Shown one piece after another: positions 8,131 through 16,259 of a stretch of DNA of 64,000 nt; positions within the stretch are counted from its first letter, which is position 1, and every line of letters begins with the position of its first letter. The stretch is taken from the NCBI RefSeq assembly GCF_008065115.1, contig NZ_CP042913.1, forward strand, positions 2,516,338 through 2,580,337. The letters are read 5' to 3'. The notes beneath the pieces are model-generated. The model saw nothing but the letters and a program-made list of their open reading frames with translations, was not told the DNA's origin and made no database searches. The DNA is from Bythopirellula goksoeyrii. Its GTDB lineage: Bacteria; Planctomycetota; Planctomycetia; Pirellulales; Lacipirellulaceae. The position numbers and the translations under genes were made by a program.

Positions 8131-8757
8131 CTATCTGATCAAACGCTCGGTGATTACGGCGAGGATTTCGTCGGCGACCAATCGCTTCGATCCTGCGATC
8201 TGTTTTAGAACGGTGCCAGCAGGATTGAGGATTTCTACCTCGTTATCAAGCGAGTCCATGGCAGAGACGCTATTGGAGACGATCAGGTCGCAGTGCTTGC
8301 GTTCGAGTTTTGCCAGGGCGCGCAAGCGATGATCCTCAGTCTCCAGGGCGAAACCGACAACCCAGCGAAATCCTTTCTCGGCGCCGAGTGTGGCGACGAT
8401 ATCGTCCGTCTCGATCAGGTGGAGTTCCAGAGGTTGGCCCGTCTTAGCGATTTTGTTGGGCTCGACATGTACTGGGCGATAATCGCAAGGAGCGGCGGCA
8501 CCGATCAAACCATCGCACGAGTCGAACTCTTCGCGACAGATGGTGAGCATGTCCTCGGTCGAGACAACAGGTACGACACGGGCTCCGGCCGGATATTCCA
8601 CTTCGACGGGTCCGCTCACTACGGTCACCTTGTGTCCCAATGCCAACGAAGCTTCGACCAGCGCGGCACCCATGCGGCCACTGGAAGCGTTCGTAAGATA
8701 ACGTACGGGATCAAGATACTGACGTGTAGGGCCTGAGGTGATGAGGATGTGTGCCAC
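8131..8757 (-). CDS. coaB: Phosphopantothenate--cysteine ligase (stand-alone CoaB)
   Basis: Couples 4'-phosphopantothenate to cysteine with a nucleotide triphosphate, in coenzyme A synthesis. The 208-residue protein opens with the family signature TSGPTRQYLDPVRYLTNASSGRMG. It carries AAPCDYRP, the KIAK motif (PNKIAKTG) and GFALETE, all expected in CoaB. In most bacteria it is fused to CoaC; here it is a separate gene 12 bases after coaC, starting with GTG. It ends the minus-strand run that begins with tpiA. Confidence 0.93.
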   Translation of the reverse strand: MAHILITSGPTRQYLDPVRYLTNASSGRMGAALVEASLALGHKVTVVSGPVEVEYPAGARVVPVVSTEDMLTICREEFDSCDGLIGAAAPCDYRPVHVEPNKIAKTGQPLELHLIETDDIVATLGAEKGFRWVVGFALETEDHRLRALAKLERKHCDLIVSNSVSAMDSLDNEVEILNPAGTVLKQIAGSKRLVADEILAVITERLIR

Positions 8758-8769
8758 GCCATTTGTGCC

Positions 8770-9309
8770 CTAGGTTTGTAGCAACTTTCTCACGGCTGCG
8801 GCGATCTCGGCAGGCTCGGCCATGCGGCCCATTCCCTTTTGTCGGCAGCTAAGCCAACCCTCATTGGGGCCAACGAGATGAAATCCATCGGATCGAAGTT
8901 GCTCGACGTTGCGTTGGACGGCGGCTTTCTCCCACATTTCGCAATTCATTGCTGGGGCCAGCACAATTGGGCCAGTGAAACTCAATATCAAAGTGCTCAG
9001 CAGATCGTCGGCAAGGCCGTGGGCCGCTTGAGCCATTAAATGTGCCGTTGCTGGAGCCACGCAGAGAAGGTTCGCTTGTCGGGCGAGCTCAATATGGGGA
9101 CCCAACGGAAAGTCGTGGCGGTCGAACGTTCGTGTCAACACGCGCCGGCCAGTGAGTGCCTGAAATGTGGCTGGGCCGACAAACTTCTGAGCGGCACGAG
9201 TCATGACGACAGTCACGCCGACGCCGCTTTGCACAAGATCGCTAACCAGCGCAGCCGTCTTGTATGCGGCTATGCCGCCGGACACGCCGACTACGATTTC
9301 ATGTGCCAT
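8770..9309 (-). CDS. coaC: Phosphopantothenoylcysteine decarboxylase (stand-alone CoaC)
   Basis: An FMN enzyme of coenzyme A synthesis. At 179 residues it is a lone CoaC domain. The start VGVSGGIAAYKTAALVSDL is the flavoprotein family signature. HIELARQANLLCVAPATAH contains the catalytic histidine region, PAMNCEMW is the PAMN motif (usual form PAMNTxMW), and SCRQKGMGRMAEP holds the substrate-clamp cysteine. Its ATG directly touches the octamer repeat array, which replaces any Shine-Dalgarno site. coaB follows after 12 bases. Confidence 0.93.
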   Translation of the reverse strand: MAHEIVVGVSGGIAAYKTAALVSDLVQSGVGVTVVMTRAAQKFVGPATFQALTGRRVLTRTFDRHDFPLGPHIELARQANLLCVAPATAHLMAQAAHGLADDLLSTLILSFTGPIVLAPAMNCEMWEKAAVQRNVEQLRSDGFHLVGPNEGWLSCRQKGMGRMAEPAEIAAAVRKLLQT

Positions 9310-9310
9310 A

Positions 9311-9433
9311 GTGAGTAGGTGAGTAGGTGAGTAGGTGAGTAGGTGAGTAGGTGAGTAGGTGAGTAGGTGAGTAGGTGAGTAGGTGAGAGTTCGTGGAAAT
9401 CTTCCTACTTACTCACTTATTAACCTACTCACT
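9311..9433. repeat. Two-armed octamer iteron cassette (GTGAGTAG) before coaC
   Basis: Nine perfect tandem copies of GTGAGTAG fill 9311-9382, followed by a partial copy. After about 20 unrelated bases the opposite-strand word appears (CTTACTCAC, CCTACTCAC) at 9404-9433, so the two arms can pair. The array begins one base from the coaC ATG (minus strand) and ends 9 bases before the rpoZ stop. The same octamer family recurs at 63582-63657. Confidence 0.92.
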
Positions 9434-9441
9434 TTTAAACA

Positions 9442-9708
9442 CTACAAACTGGTAAGATCCAACTCGGGAGGTCCACCATCGGCAACGACTTCTTCGCTGG
9501 CGACTTTCACTTGATTGGTAGAATCAAGATAGATTTTATCCTGGAGGATTTCCTGTACCACGATTTCCATTTTATCTTTGGACTCAAAATCGACCAAAGG
9601 TCGAGCGCCGGCATTAATCGCAGCAAGACGTTTTTGGATCAGCGTGGACAACTTAAAACGCCCACCAACTTTGTTGACAATCTGTTCTTCCTTTAAGGCA
9701 TCAATCAT
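9442..9708 (-). CDS. rpoZ: DNA-directed RNA polymerase omega subunit (planctomycete type)
   Basis: An 88-residue protein with the omega core [18 protein letters not shown], then an AGARPLV segment and an acidic tail. Omega assists assembly of RNA polymerase by binding beta-prime. Position supports the call: rpoZ directly after gmk and yicC is a conserved order in many bacteria. Its start overlaps the gmk stop by 8 bases, so the genes are probably translated together. Confidence 0.85.
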   Translation of the reverse strand: MIDALKEEQIVNKVGGRFKLSTLIQKRLAAINAGARPLVDFESKDKMEIVVQEILQDKIYLDSTNQVKVASEEVVADGGPPELDLTSL

Positions 9709-10303
9709 TGGGAATTCCTTCGTTTTGCAATTGGTTGACTATTTCTTCGACCGCCTTCGAGACGGTGTCATTGACTACTTGATATTTATAGCGACGGGCG
9801 AGCGCGATCTCACGGCGGGCCACTTCCAGTCGACGCTCGATGGCTGCGGGGGTCTCGGTGGCGCGAGACCGTAGACGACGTTCCAATTCTTCGATCGTCG
9901 AGGGTTGGATAAATATGGTCAGAGCATCCGGGAACTGGCGAAGAACCTCCTCGGCTCCCGCCACGTCAATCTCTAAGAGTACCCATTTTCCCGCAGAGAG
10001 ACTAGGCCTCACGGCACTCCAGAGCGTGCCATACCAGTGTCCGCGGCCAAAAACCTCGGCAGTTTCCAAAAAGTCTCCTGCCTCGCGTCGCCGGGTAAAC
10101 TCCGCGGGGGAGAGGAAAAAGTAATCCACACCGTCCGTCTCTCCAGAGCGAGGATCACGAGTCGTTGCCGAGATGCTAGGCACAAGTCGCCCTGCTAGTC
10201 GCTCCAGAACCTGTTTGACGACAGTACTCTTGCCAACGCCAGAAGGGCCGGAGACGACGACGAGTCTGCCGGGAACGTCGGATTTTCCGGGAGCGATAGT
10301 CAT
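9701..10303 (-). CDS. gmk: Guanylate kinase
   Basis: Phosphorylates GMP to GDP with ATP. The 200-residue length is typical. The P-loop is [12 protein letters not shown] near the N-terminus. The GMP-binding segment [19 protein letters not shown] and the [12 protein letters not shown] strand follow, then [17 protein letters not shown] (lid) and [13 protein letters not shown]. It overlaps yicC by 4 bases (ATGA type) and rpoZ by 8 bases. Confidence 0.97.
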   Translation of the reverse strand: MTIAPGKSDVPGRLVVVSGPSGVGKSTVVKQVLERLAGRLVPSISATTRDPRSGETDGVDYFFLSPAEFTRRREAGDFLETAEVFGRGHWYGTLWSAVRPSLSAGKWVLLEIDVAGAEEVLRQFPDALTIFIQPSTIEELERRLRSRATETPAAIERRLEVARREIALARRYKYQVVNDTVSKAVEEIVNQLQNEGIPND

Positions 10304-11187
10304 TGGACGTTCTGAATCTGCTCCCGAATACGCTCCAGCGCGGTCTTGATTTCGACGATTTGCTGCGAGATGAGAGCATCATTGGCTTTTGAGCCAATCG
10401 TGTTTGTCTCGCGCCCCATTTCCTGGCAGATAAACTCCATCTTACGACCAGCACTCTCGGGCAATTTCTGAGCTTCAACGAACTGCTGAAGATGGCTTCG
10501 CAGTCGCACGATTTCTTCTGAAATGTCCGCCCGATCGGTGTAGAGGGCCACTTCGCGCACTAGATCCGTAGGCTCGAGTGTAACATTGAGCGAGGAAAGT
10601 GCCTCGTTCACGCGATCTTGGATCCGCTTGCGGTAGTTCTCACTTATCATGGGTGCTTGCCCTTCGATCACATCGAGGCAAGCGGCCACCGTGGAACATT
10701 GCTCGTTCAAATCGTCGGCCAGGGCTTCTCCCTCGGCGGTACGCATTTTTGTGAGTTGGTTGATTGCGCTACGAAGCGTCGGTTCAACGAGTGGCCACAA
10801 ACTCGCGGCATCGAGTGATTCAGCCGAAAGCTGTTCGACAACACCTGGTAGGCTCGCCAAGGGCTCAAGACGAATCATTTCGTCCAAGTTGCGTTTGGCC
10901 GCAACTTCCTGCAGTTGATCCACATACTGATTGAGAACGCGAGTGTTAAGCCGGAAGTCCTCAGCACTTGCCAGATGACGAATACGAAGATTGCAACTCA
11001 CCGTGCCGCGTTTTACGGTTTCACGAATCGCTGACTCGATGAGAGTTTCGAGGGAACTATAGCCCTCAGTTGTGCGGATATTGAGCTTGAAGTAACGGTT
11101 GTTAACCGTACGAAGTTCGACCGCGATGGCATATCCGCCCCGCTGTTCGATCACTTCGCCGAAGCCGGTCATGCTCAAGAGGGCCAA
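10300..11187 (-). CDS. yicC: YicC-family protein (putative endoribonuclease)
   Basis: A 295-residue protein, normal for YicC. The start LLSMTGFGE and the end [45 protein letters not shown] are the two family signatures. YicC proteins have been reported as RNA endonucleases acting in RNA turnover. The start used is a TTG at 11187; an ATG five codons in (11172) is possible. It overlaps gmk by 4 bases. Confidence 0.93.
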   Translation of the reverse strand: MALLSMTGFGEVIEQRGGYAIAVELRTVNNRYFKLNIRTTEGYSSLETLIESAIRETVKRGTVSCNLRIRHLASAEDFRLNTRVLNQYVDQLQEVAAKRNLDEMIRLEPLASLPGVVEQLSAESLDAASLWPLVEPTLRSAINQLTKMRTAEGEALADDLNEQCSTVAACLDVIEGQAPMISENYRKRIQDRVNEALSSLNVTLEPTDLVREVALYTDRADISEEIVRLRSHLQQFVEAQKLPESAGRKMEFICQEMGRETNTIGSKANDALISQQIVEIKTALERIREQIQNVQ

Positions 11188-11250
11188 GTTTGTACCTCAA
11201 TTATCGGATTTTGACCGGATAGAGTTCGGCTATGAAAGTTTTCGACTGGA

Positions 11251-11676
11251 CTATTCTGCCTTCGATTCATCCGCTGAGTCGGAACTCGCTTCGCTGGTTG
11301 AGCTTTCACTGCTGGCGGCGGGGTCCTCGCTTACTGAGGTACTCTCCTCGCTGGCATCAGCACCGGGAATTAGAGGACCAGAGCTTTCCACGGGAGTGCC
11401 AATATCTAACCGGCTTCCACTACTGCTGGAAGAAGCAAACTTCGTGGCAGCAATGCAGAGCAAAATCCACACTGCGGCAGCGACAATTGTGATACGAGTG
11501 AAAATGTCGCCAGCCTTGGCGCCAAATGCACTCGAACCGCCCATGCCACCCAAGGCACCGGCCAAGCCGCCACCACGGCCACGTTGCACAAGAACCAGCA
11601 AGATCAGGAAAATGGCAACTAAGGTCAACAGGATTTGGAATACCACTTGGAATGCGGCAAAAATCGGAATGATCAC
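11251..11676 (-). CDS. secG: Protein translocase subunit SecG
   Basis: A 141-residue protein with a GTG start. It has two membrane helices (about residues 5-30 and 60-78) joined by the Gly-rich loop [16 protein letters not shown] with SAFGAKAG, the SecG signature. The C-terminal 60 residues are a Ser/Glu-rich low-complexity tail, longer than in E. coli SecG but common in planctomycetes. SecG helps the SecYEG channel. It lies between tpiA and yicC on the same strand. Confidence 0.93.
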   Translation of the reverse strand: MIIPIFAAFQVVFQILLTLVAIFLILLVLVQRGRGGGLAGALGGMGGSSAFGAKAGDIFTRITIVAAAVWILLCIAATKFASSSSSGSRLDIGTPVESSGPLIPGADASEESTSVSEDPAASSESSTSEASSDSADESKAE

Positions 11677-11752
11677 TTCGAAAGCTCCGTCTTTATCGTA
11701 GAAGACTGGTAATTAGGTTGGTACTGTATTTCAGCTTTTTGAATTCAACTAA

Positions 11753-12523
11753 CTAGGACTTGGCAACCGCGGCCCCGGCAGCTGCAATAGCGAGGAAATC
11801 GTCGGCTTTGAGGCTCGCCCCACCGATGAGTGCTCCATCTACGTTAGGCTGTGATAGAAGTTGCTCAGCATTATCAGGCTTAACGCTGCCGCCGTAGAGA
11901 ATGCGGATCTTCTCGGCAGTCTCGGCATTGTAGCGGCTGGTGAGTTGATTGCGAAGATCGGCATGGACCTCTTCTGCTTGCTCGGTGGTGGCGACTTTCC
12001 CCGTGCCGATGGCCCAGACCGGCTCGTATGCAATGACGGTGGAGAGAATCTGCTCCTCGGAGACATTGGCTAGCGACCCCTCAAACTGGCGACGAATCAC
12101 CTCGGAGGTCTTGCCGGCTTCACGCTCTTCGAGAAGCTCCCCGACACACACGATCGGTCGAAGCCCTGCTTTGAGAGCAGCCAGGGTTTTCTTGTTCACA
12201 TCTTGGTCCGACTCACCGAGGATGTGCCTTCGTTCGCTGTGGCCCAAGATTACGTACTGCACGCCCAAGTCGCAAAGCATGTCTGTACTTGTCTCGCCAG
12301 TGAAGGCACCATTGGCTTCGGGATAGACGTTTTGCGCTCCGAGGCCAACGGCAGCATCTCCAATTGCGTCCCGCACCAACGACAAATAGACATTGGGTGG
12401 ACAGACCAGGAGTTCTGTACCAGCTGCTTCATCAGCACGGCTAGCAATCGCGCTGGCCAACTGGCGTGCACCGGCGGTGTCTGTGTTCATCTTCCAATTG
12501 CCGGCAATGAGGGGGGTACGCAT
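11753..12523 (-). CDS. tpiA: Triosephosphate isomerase
   Basis: Interconverts dihydroxyacetone phosphate and glyceraldehyde 3-phosphate. The frame is open from 12556 but the ATG at 12523 gives [13 protein letters not shown], the normal TIM start, and 256 residues. Catalytic Lys is in AGNWKMN, catalytic His in [12 protein letters not shown], and catalytic Glu in [15 protein letters not shown]. The phosphate loop [12 protein letters not shown] and GALIGGASL close the barrel. It heads the tpiA-secG-yicC-gmk-rpoZ-coaC-coaB run. Confidence 0.97.
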   Translation of the reverse strand: MRTPLIAGNWKMNTDTAGARQLASAIASRADEAAGTELLVCPPNVYLSLVRDAIGDAAVGLGAQNVYPEANGAFTGETSTDMLCDLGVQYVILGHSERRHILGESDQDVNKKTLAALKAGLRPIVCVGELLEEREAGKTSEVIRRQFEGSLANVSEEQILSTVIAYEPVWAIGTGKVATTEQAEEVHADLRNQLTSRYNAETAEKIRILYGGSVKPDNAEQLLSQPNVDGALIGGASLKADDFLAIAAAGAAVAKS

Positions 12524-12598
12524 ACTATCTACTCCAATCGAATCTAGGCCAAACAAACTTTGTCGGGGAAACTTGTCGAACTACTTCCCATCCTCTTG

Positions 12599-12660
12599 TA
12601 GCCGTGGCCGGAAGGCCATGGTGTAATTTGAAACGAACCATGGCCTTCCGGCCACGGCTA
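12599..12660. terminator. Perfect 24-bp inverted repeat downstream of pheA
   Basis: Arms 12599-12622 and 12637-12660 are exact reverse complements (24 of 24) around a 14-base loop. The arms are GC-rich with a GGCCGGAAGGCC core. It lies after the pheA stop and before tpiA on the same strand, so it could end pheA transcripts, though there is no U-run. It may instead be a dispersed REP-like repeat. Confidence 0.7.
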
Positions 12661-12695
12661 GGAAGAAATGGGGGCCGTTTCTATAGCCCCTCAGT

Positions 12696-13853
12696 TTAGC
12701 CTATTGGCTCGGTCTGCGCATAGGAGCCTAGTACAGTCAGACGCAAGGCCCTTTTCTCCAGAGCAGCAAGTGCCCGGCGGGCTCGCAATTGAGAAGCATG
12801 GCCCTGAAATTCGACAAAGAAGAGGTAGCTCCCCCGTTGACCTGGCAGTGGGAACGACTCGATCCAGGTCATATTGAGCTTCTGACGCTTGAAAATCCCC
12901 ATGGCATCGGCCAGTGCACCGGGTTGGTGGTCGATTTCAAACACTATCGCAGTCTTGTCTTTACCGGTCTTCTTGCCGATCTCCATACCGATGACGGCAA
13001 ATCGGGTCACATTGTCGCTGTTATCCTCGATCCCTAGAGTTAGCGCAGCCACTCCATGGTTGACTCCTGCCTGCTGACTGGCGATGGCTGCCGAGCCAGG
13101 TTCAGCGGCTGCTTTGCGAGCGGCTTCAGCGGAACTGGAGACCTCGATAAGTTGAACGTCGGGCAGATGCTTACTGAGCCAGTTGCGACATTGCGAGAGG
13201 GGTTGGCGCTTACTGTAAACGCGTTCGATCTCGTTGCGGCCACAATTGGCTAGCAAGCAATGGCGAATCCTCAGCGGGACTTCGCCACAAATTTGAACAG
13301 GGGATCGAGCCAGGCATTCTAGCGCATCGGCCACGCGGCCGTCGGTTGAGTTTTCAATCGGTACCAAACCATAATCAGCATGCCCTCGTTCTACTTCTTC
13401 GAATACTGCGGCAATTGTCGCAACGGGGACCAGTTCAGCACTCTGACCGAAACGCTCGATGGCTGCCAAATGGCTGTAAGTGAACTCCGGACCTAGGTAG
13501 GCGACCCGTGTTCTGTTGGATGCAGCCTGGGTGCCACTGATGATCTCGCGGAATACGGATCGGACTGTGTCAGCACTGAGAGGGTTCTTGTCGGAAGCTC
13601 CTAGCTCAACCACGTGTTCCAATGCAAGCCGTAAATCAGGACTGTCGGCTTGAGAATTCTGGCTGCGCTTTCTTGCCAACTCAGCACGACGGTTCATCAG
13701 AGCCAATATTTCGCGATCGAGCTTGTCAATTTGTCTCTGCGCAGGAATTCTAGCTCCATGGGAGGATCCTTCGGCCGAATCTTTGCTTTTCTTCTTTTTA
13801 GCCATCGAACCAGTATGAGTTTCGAGATTCAACACGCCAAGTGAGTTGCTCAT
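12696..13853 (-). CDS. pheA: Bifunctional chorismate mutase / prephenate dehydratase (P-protein)
   Basis: Makes phenylpyruvate from chorismate in phenylalanine synthesis. ATG 13853 gives 385 residues; ATG 13805 (MAKKKKSKD) is equally possible. The N-terminal AroQ mutase domain is seen in QIDKLDREILALMNRRAELARKR. The prephenate dehydratase domain has AYLGPEFTYSHLAA, VPIENSTDGRVADALE and DNVTRFAVIG. The C-terminal ACT domain (TAIVFEIDHQPGALADAM, MTWIESFPLPG) is the phenylalanine-binding regulatory part. It is separated from tpiA by the perfect inverted repeat. Confidence 0.95.
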   Translation of the reverse strand: MSNSLGVLNLETHTGSMAKKKKSKDSAEGSSHGARIPAQRQIDKLDREILALMNRRAELARKRSQNSQADSPDLRLALEHVVELGASDKNPLSADTVRSVFREIISGTQAASNRTRVAYLGPEFTYSHLAAIERFGQSAELVPVATIAAVFEEVERGHADYGLVPIENSTDGRVADALECLARSPVQICGEVPLRIRHCLLANCGRNEIERVYSKRQPLSQCRNWLSKHLPDVQLIEVSSSAEAARKAAAEPGSAAIASQQAGVNHGVAALTLGIEDNSDNVTRFAVIGMEIGKKTGKDKTAIVFEIDHQPGALADAMGIFKRQKLNMTWIESFPLPGQRGSYLFFVEFQGHASQLRARRALAALEKRALRLTVLGSYAQTEPIG

Positions 13854-14172
13854 TGCTGGGAGATCTGCCAATCTGGCATTGGCCGTGGATTTCCCAACGC
13901 AAGCTTACCGCGCCAAACTCTGCCATTCTGACAGCTTTGGCCTCAATTCTGTCAATTTGCCAGACGACATTTCGATCTCTAAGTCATTTAATAGTAAAAT
14001 CTTACGTGATTGACTCTGCTTTCTGTTGATCGGCATGAACTTTGCGTAAATGGCATCAGGGTTAGTCTGCGCATTTGTGCAGCAGCCCGGATTCAAACAT
14101 AAAACTGGATTGCTGGTGTGAGCCTGGCAATTCCTCAACCTGACAAATTAGGTTCATAACCAGGAGTAAGAA
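13854..14172. other. Divergent spacer pheA / dnaK
   Basis: About 320 bases with no supported gene. No CIRCE operator (TTAGCACTC-N9-GAGTGCTAA) is visible before dnaK. The only clear signal is the dnaK ribosome-binding site AGGAG at 14162-14166. Promoters for both genes should lie here but cannot be placed with confidence. Confidence 0.6.
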
Positions 14173-16092
14173 ATGGCTAGCGAAAAAATCATTGGTATCG
14201 ATCTTGGCACGACCAACTCGGTCGTGGCCGTGATGGAAGGCAAAGAAGCAAAGGTGATCCCCAATCCCGAGGGGAATCGCCTTACGCCCAGCGTGGTGGC
14301 ATTCACCGACAAAGGAGAGGTACTTGTTGGTGAACCTGCGCGTCGTCAAGCAGTCACCAACCCTTCAAAGACGGTTTATTCGATCAAGCGGTTCATGGGC
14401 CGGCGTCATGACGAAGTCGCCTCAGAAGAAAAGATGGTTCCGTATGACATCGTCGGCGGTCCGCAAGACTATGTGAAGATCAAAGCAGGCGATCAAGAGT
14501 TCACTCCGCCGGAGATCTCTGCTAAGACGCTACGCAAGTTGAAGGAGTCGGCCGAGGCGTATCTGGGTCATACCGTAAACAAAGCCGTGATCACGGTACC
14601 GGCGTATTTCAATGACGCCCAACGCCAGGCGACTAAGGACGCCGGGCAGATTGCTGGTCTTGAAGTTGCTCGCATTATCAACGAGCCCACCGCGGCCTCG
14701 TTGGCTTATGGATTGGACAGCAAAGCCCACGAGAAAATCTGCGTATTTGACCTTGGTGGCGGTACTTTCGACGTCTCGATTCTTGAAGTGGCTGACGGTG
14801 TGTTCCGAGTGATCGCCACCAATGGGGATACCCATCTTGGTGGTGACGATTTCGACGAAGCCCTAATCAACTTCGTGGCTGATGAGTTTAAGAAAGAGCA
14901 GGGAATTGATCTACGTAAAGATCAGATGGCCCTCCAGCGATTGCAGGAAGCCTGCGAGAAAGCAAAGAAGGAGCTTAGCTCCGCCCATTCGACGGACATC
15001 AATCTGCCGTTTATTACGGCCGACGCTAGTGGTCCGAAGCATTTACAGATGAACATCACCCGGGCCGATTTTGAGAAACTAGTTGATGACTTGATCGAGC
15101 GCGTGCGTGGTCCCGTCTTGCAGGCTATGAAGGATGCCAAGATGCAGCCCGGCGACATCGACGAGGTGGTGCTGGTCGGTGGTTCGACCCGTATTCCCAA
15201 AGTGCAGGAAGTCGTCAAGGAAATCTTTGGCAAAGACCCTCATAAGGGGGTCAATCCCGATGAGGTGGTGGCCATTGGCGCCGCAATCCAAGGTGGTGTT
15301 CTCAGTGGTGAGGTGCAGGATATTCTCTTGCTCGACGTCACTCCACTCTCGCTCGGTATCGAGACTCTGGGTGGCGTGATGACCAAACTGGTCGAGCGCA
15401 ATACCACGATTCCCGCCGAGCGTAAGCAGGTATTTAGCACGGCCGACGACAATCAAACTGCCGTCACAGTGCGCGTCTTCCAAGGCGAACGCGAGATGTG
15501 TGCCGATAACCGGCTATTGGGACAATTCAACCTCGAAGGTATTCCACCTGCTCCGCGCGGTGTGCCTCAAGTCGAAGTGAAGTTTGACCTTGATGCCAAT
15601 GGCATTCTCAACGTCGCTGCCAAGGACCTTGGTACCGGTAAAGAGCAGACCGTTCGGATCGAACAATCCAGCGGCCTGAGCGAGGAAGAAATCGAAAAGA
15701 TGAAGAGCGATGCCTCGGCACATGCGGAGGAAGACAAAAAGAAACGCGAACTGGTAGAAGCTCGTAATGAAGCAGAATCACGTTGCTATCAACTTGAGAA
15801 GCTGATCAAGGAGCAAGGCGACAAGCTCAAGGATGCCGACAAGCAGTCGCTCGAAGCAGCCATTTCCAAGGTCCGAGAAGCGGCCAAGGGCGAGGATGCT
15901 GCGGCAATCAAAACTGCCGTAGGCGAGTTAGAAGCCGCATCCCACGCGATGAGCGAAGCGCTCTATAAGTCGACCACCGCCGAAGGCGAGTCGGCTCCAG
16001 CGGACGGCGGAGGTGAAGCAAGCTCCGAAGGTGATTCGGCGGATTCTTCCGATGACGACGCGATTGACGCGGAATTTGAAGTAAAGAGCTAA
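14173..16092 (+). CDS. dnaK: Chaperone protein DnaK (Hsp70)
   Basis: ATP-driven chaperone of 639 residues, full length. The nucleotide domain starts [18 protein letters not shown] and has [42 protein letters not shown] and [13 protein letters not shown]. The linker [19 protein letters not shown] leads into the substrate domain, and the tail is acidic and Gly/Ser-rich, ending in [13 protein letters not shown], the EExxD-type end that binds co-chaperones. A strong AGGAG lies 6 bases before the ATG. clpB follows in the same direction. Confidence 0.98.
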   Translation: MASEKIIGIDLGTTNSVVAVMEGKEAKVIPNPEGNRLTPSVVAFTDKGEVLVGEPARRQAVTNPSKTVYSIKRFMGRRHDEVASEEKMVPYDIVGGPQDYVKIKAGDQEFTPPEISAKTLRKLKESAEAYLGHTVNKAVITVPAYFNDAQRQATKDAGQIAGLEVARIINEPTAASLAYGLDSKAHEKICVFDLGGGTFDVSILEVADGVFRVIATNGDTHLGGDDFDEALINFVADEFKKEQGIDLRKDQMALQRLQEACEKAKKELSSAHSTDINLPFITADASGPKHLQMNITRADFEKLVDDLIERVRGPVLQAMKDAKMQPGDIDEVVLVGGSTRIPKVQEVVKEIFGKDPHKGVNPDEVVAIGAAIQGGVLSGEVQDILLLDVTPLSLGIETLGGVMTKLVERNTTIPAERKQVFSTADDNQTAVTVRVFQGEREMCADNRLLGQFNLEGIPPAPRGVPQVEVKFDLDANGILNVAAKDLGTGKEQTVRIEQSSGLSEEEIEKMKSDASAHAEEDKKKRELVEARNEAESRCYQLEKLIKEQGDKLKDADKQSLEAAISKVREAAKGEDAAAIKTAVGELEAASHAMSEALYKSTTAEGESAPADGGGEASSEGDSADSSDDDAIDAEFEVKS

Positions 16093-16102
16093 GCAAGGTA
16101 TT

Positions 16103-16145
16103 TCCCTTCGGGATCCTAGGTTCATGGACTTAGGACCCGGAGGGA
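16103..16145 (+). terminator. Hairpin after dnaK
   Basis: Arms 16103-16118 (TCCCTTCGGGATCCTA) and 16131-16145 (TAGGACCCGGAGGGA) pair with one bulge around a 12-base loop. It starts 10 bases after the dnaK stop. There is no U-run after it, so it may reduce rather than stop read-through into clpB. Confidence 0.6.
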
Positions 16146-16216
16146 GTTCTGCTTTGTGGGTGTCGATATTTGCGTACTCTGCTGCGCTGGCGCTCCGCAT
16201 CGCGGCTAACTTCTTT

Positions 16217-16258
16217 CTTTTAATCCGCATTTCGAATTCTTAATTCAGCATTTAATAC
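16217..16258. repeat. Degenerate ATTCCGC-type iterons before clpB
   Basis: The words AATCCGCATTTCGAATTCTTAATTCAGCATT resemble a decayed copy of the repeat before tyrS. It stops two bases before the clpB ATG, again leaving no room for a Shine-Dalgarno site. Confidence 0.45.
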
Positions 16259-16259
16259 T

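Noticed and set aside
9311-9433. CRISPR array
   Set aside because: The units are contiguous octamers without spacers, and no cas genes are present.
13854-14172. CIRCE heat-shock operator before dnaK
   Set aside because: No TTAGCACTC/GAGTGCTAA pair is visible.
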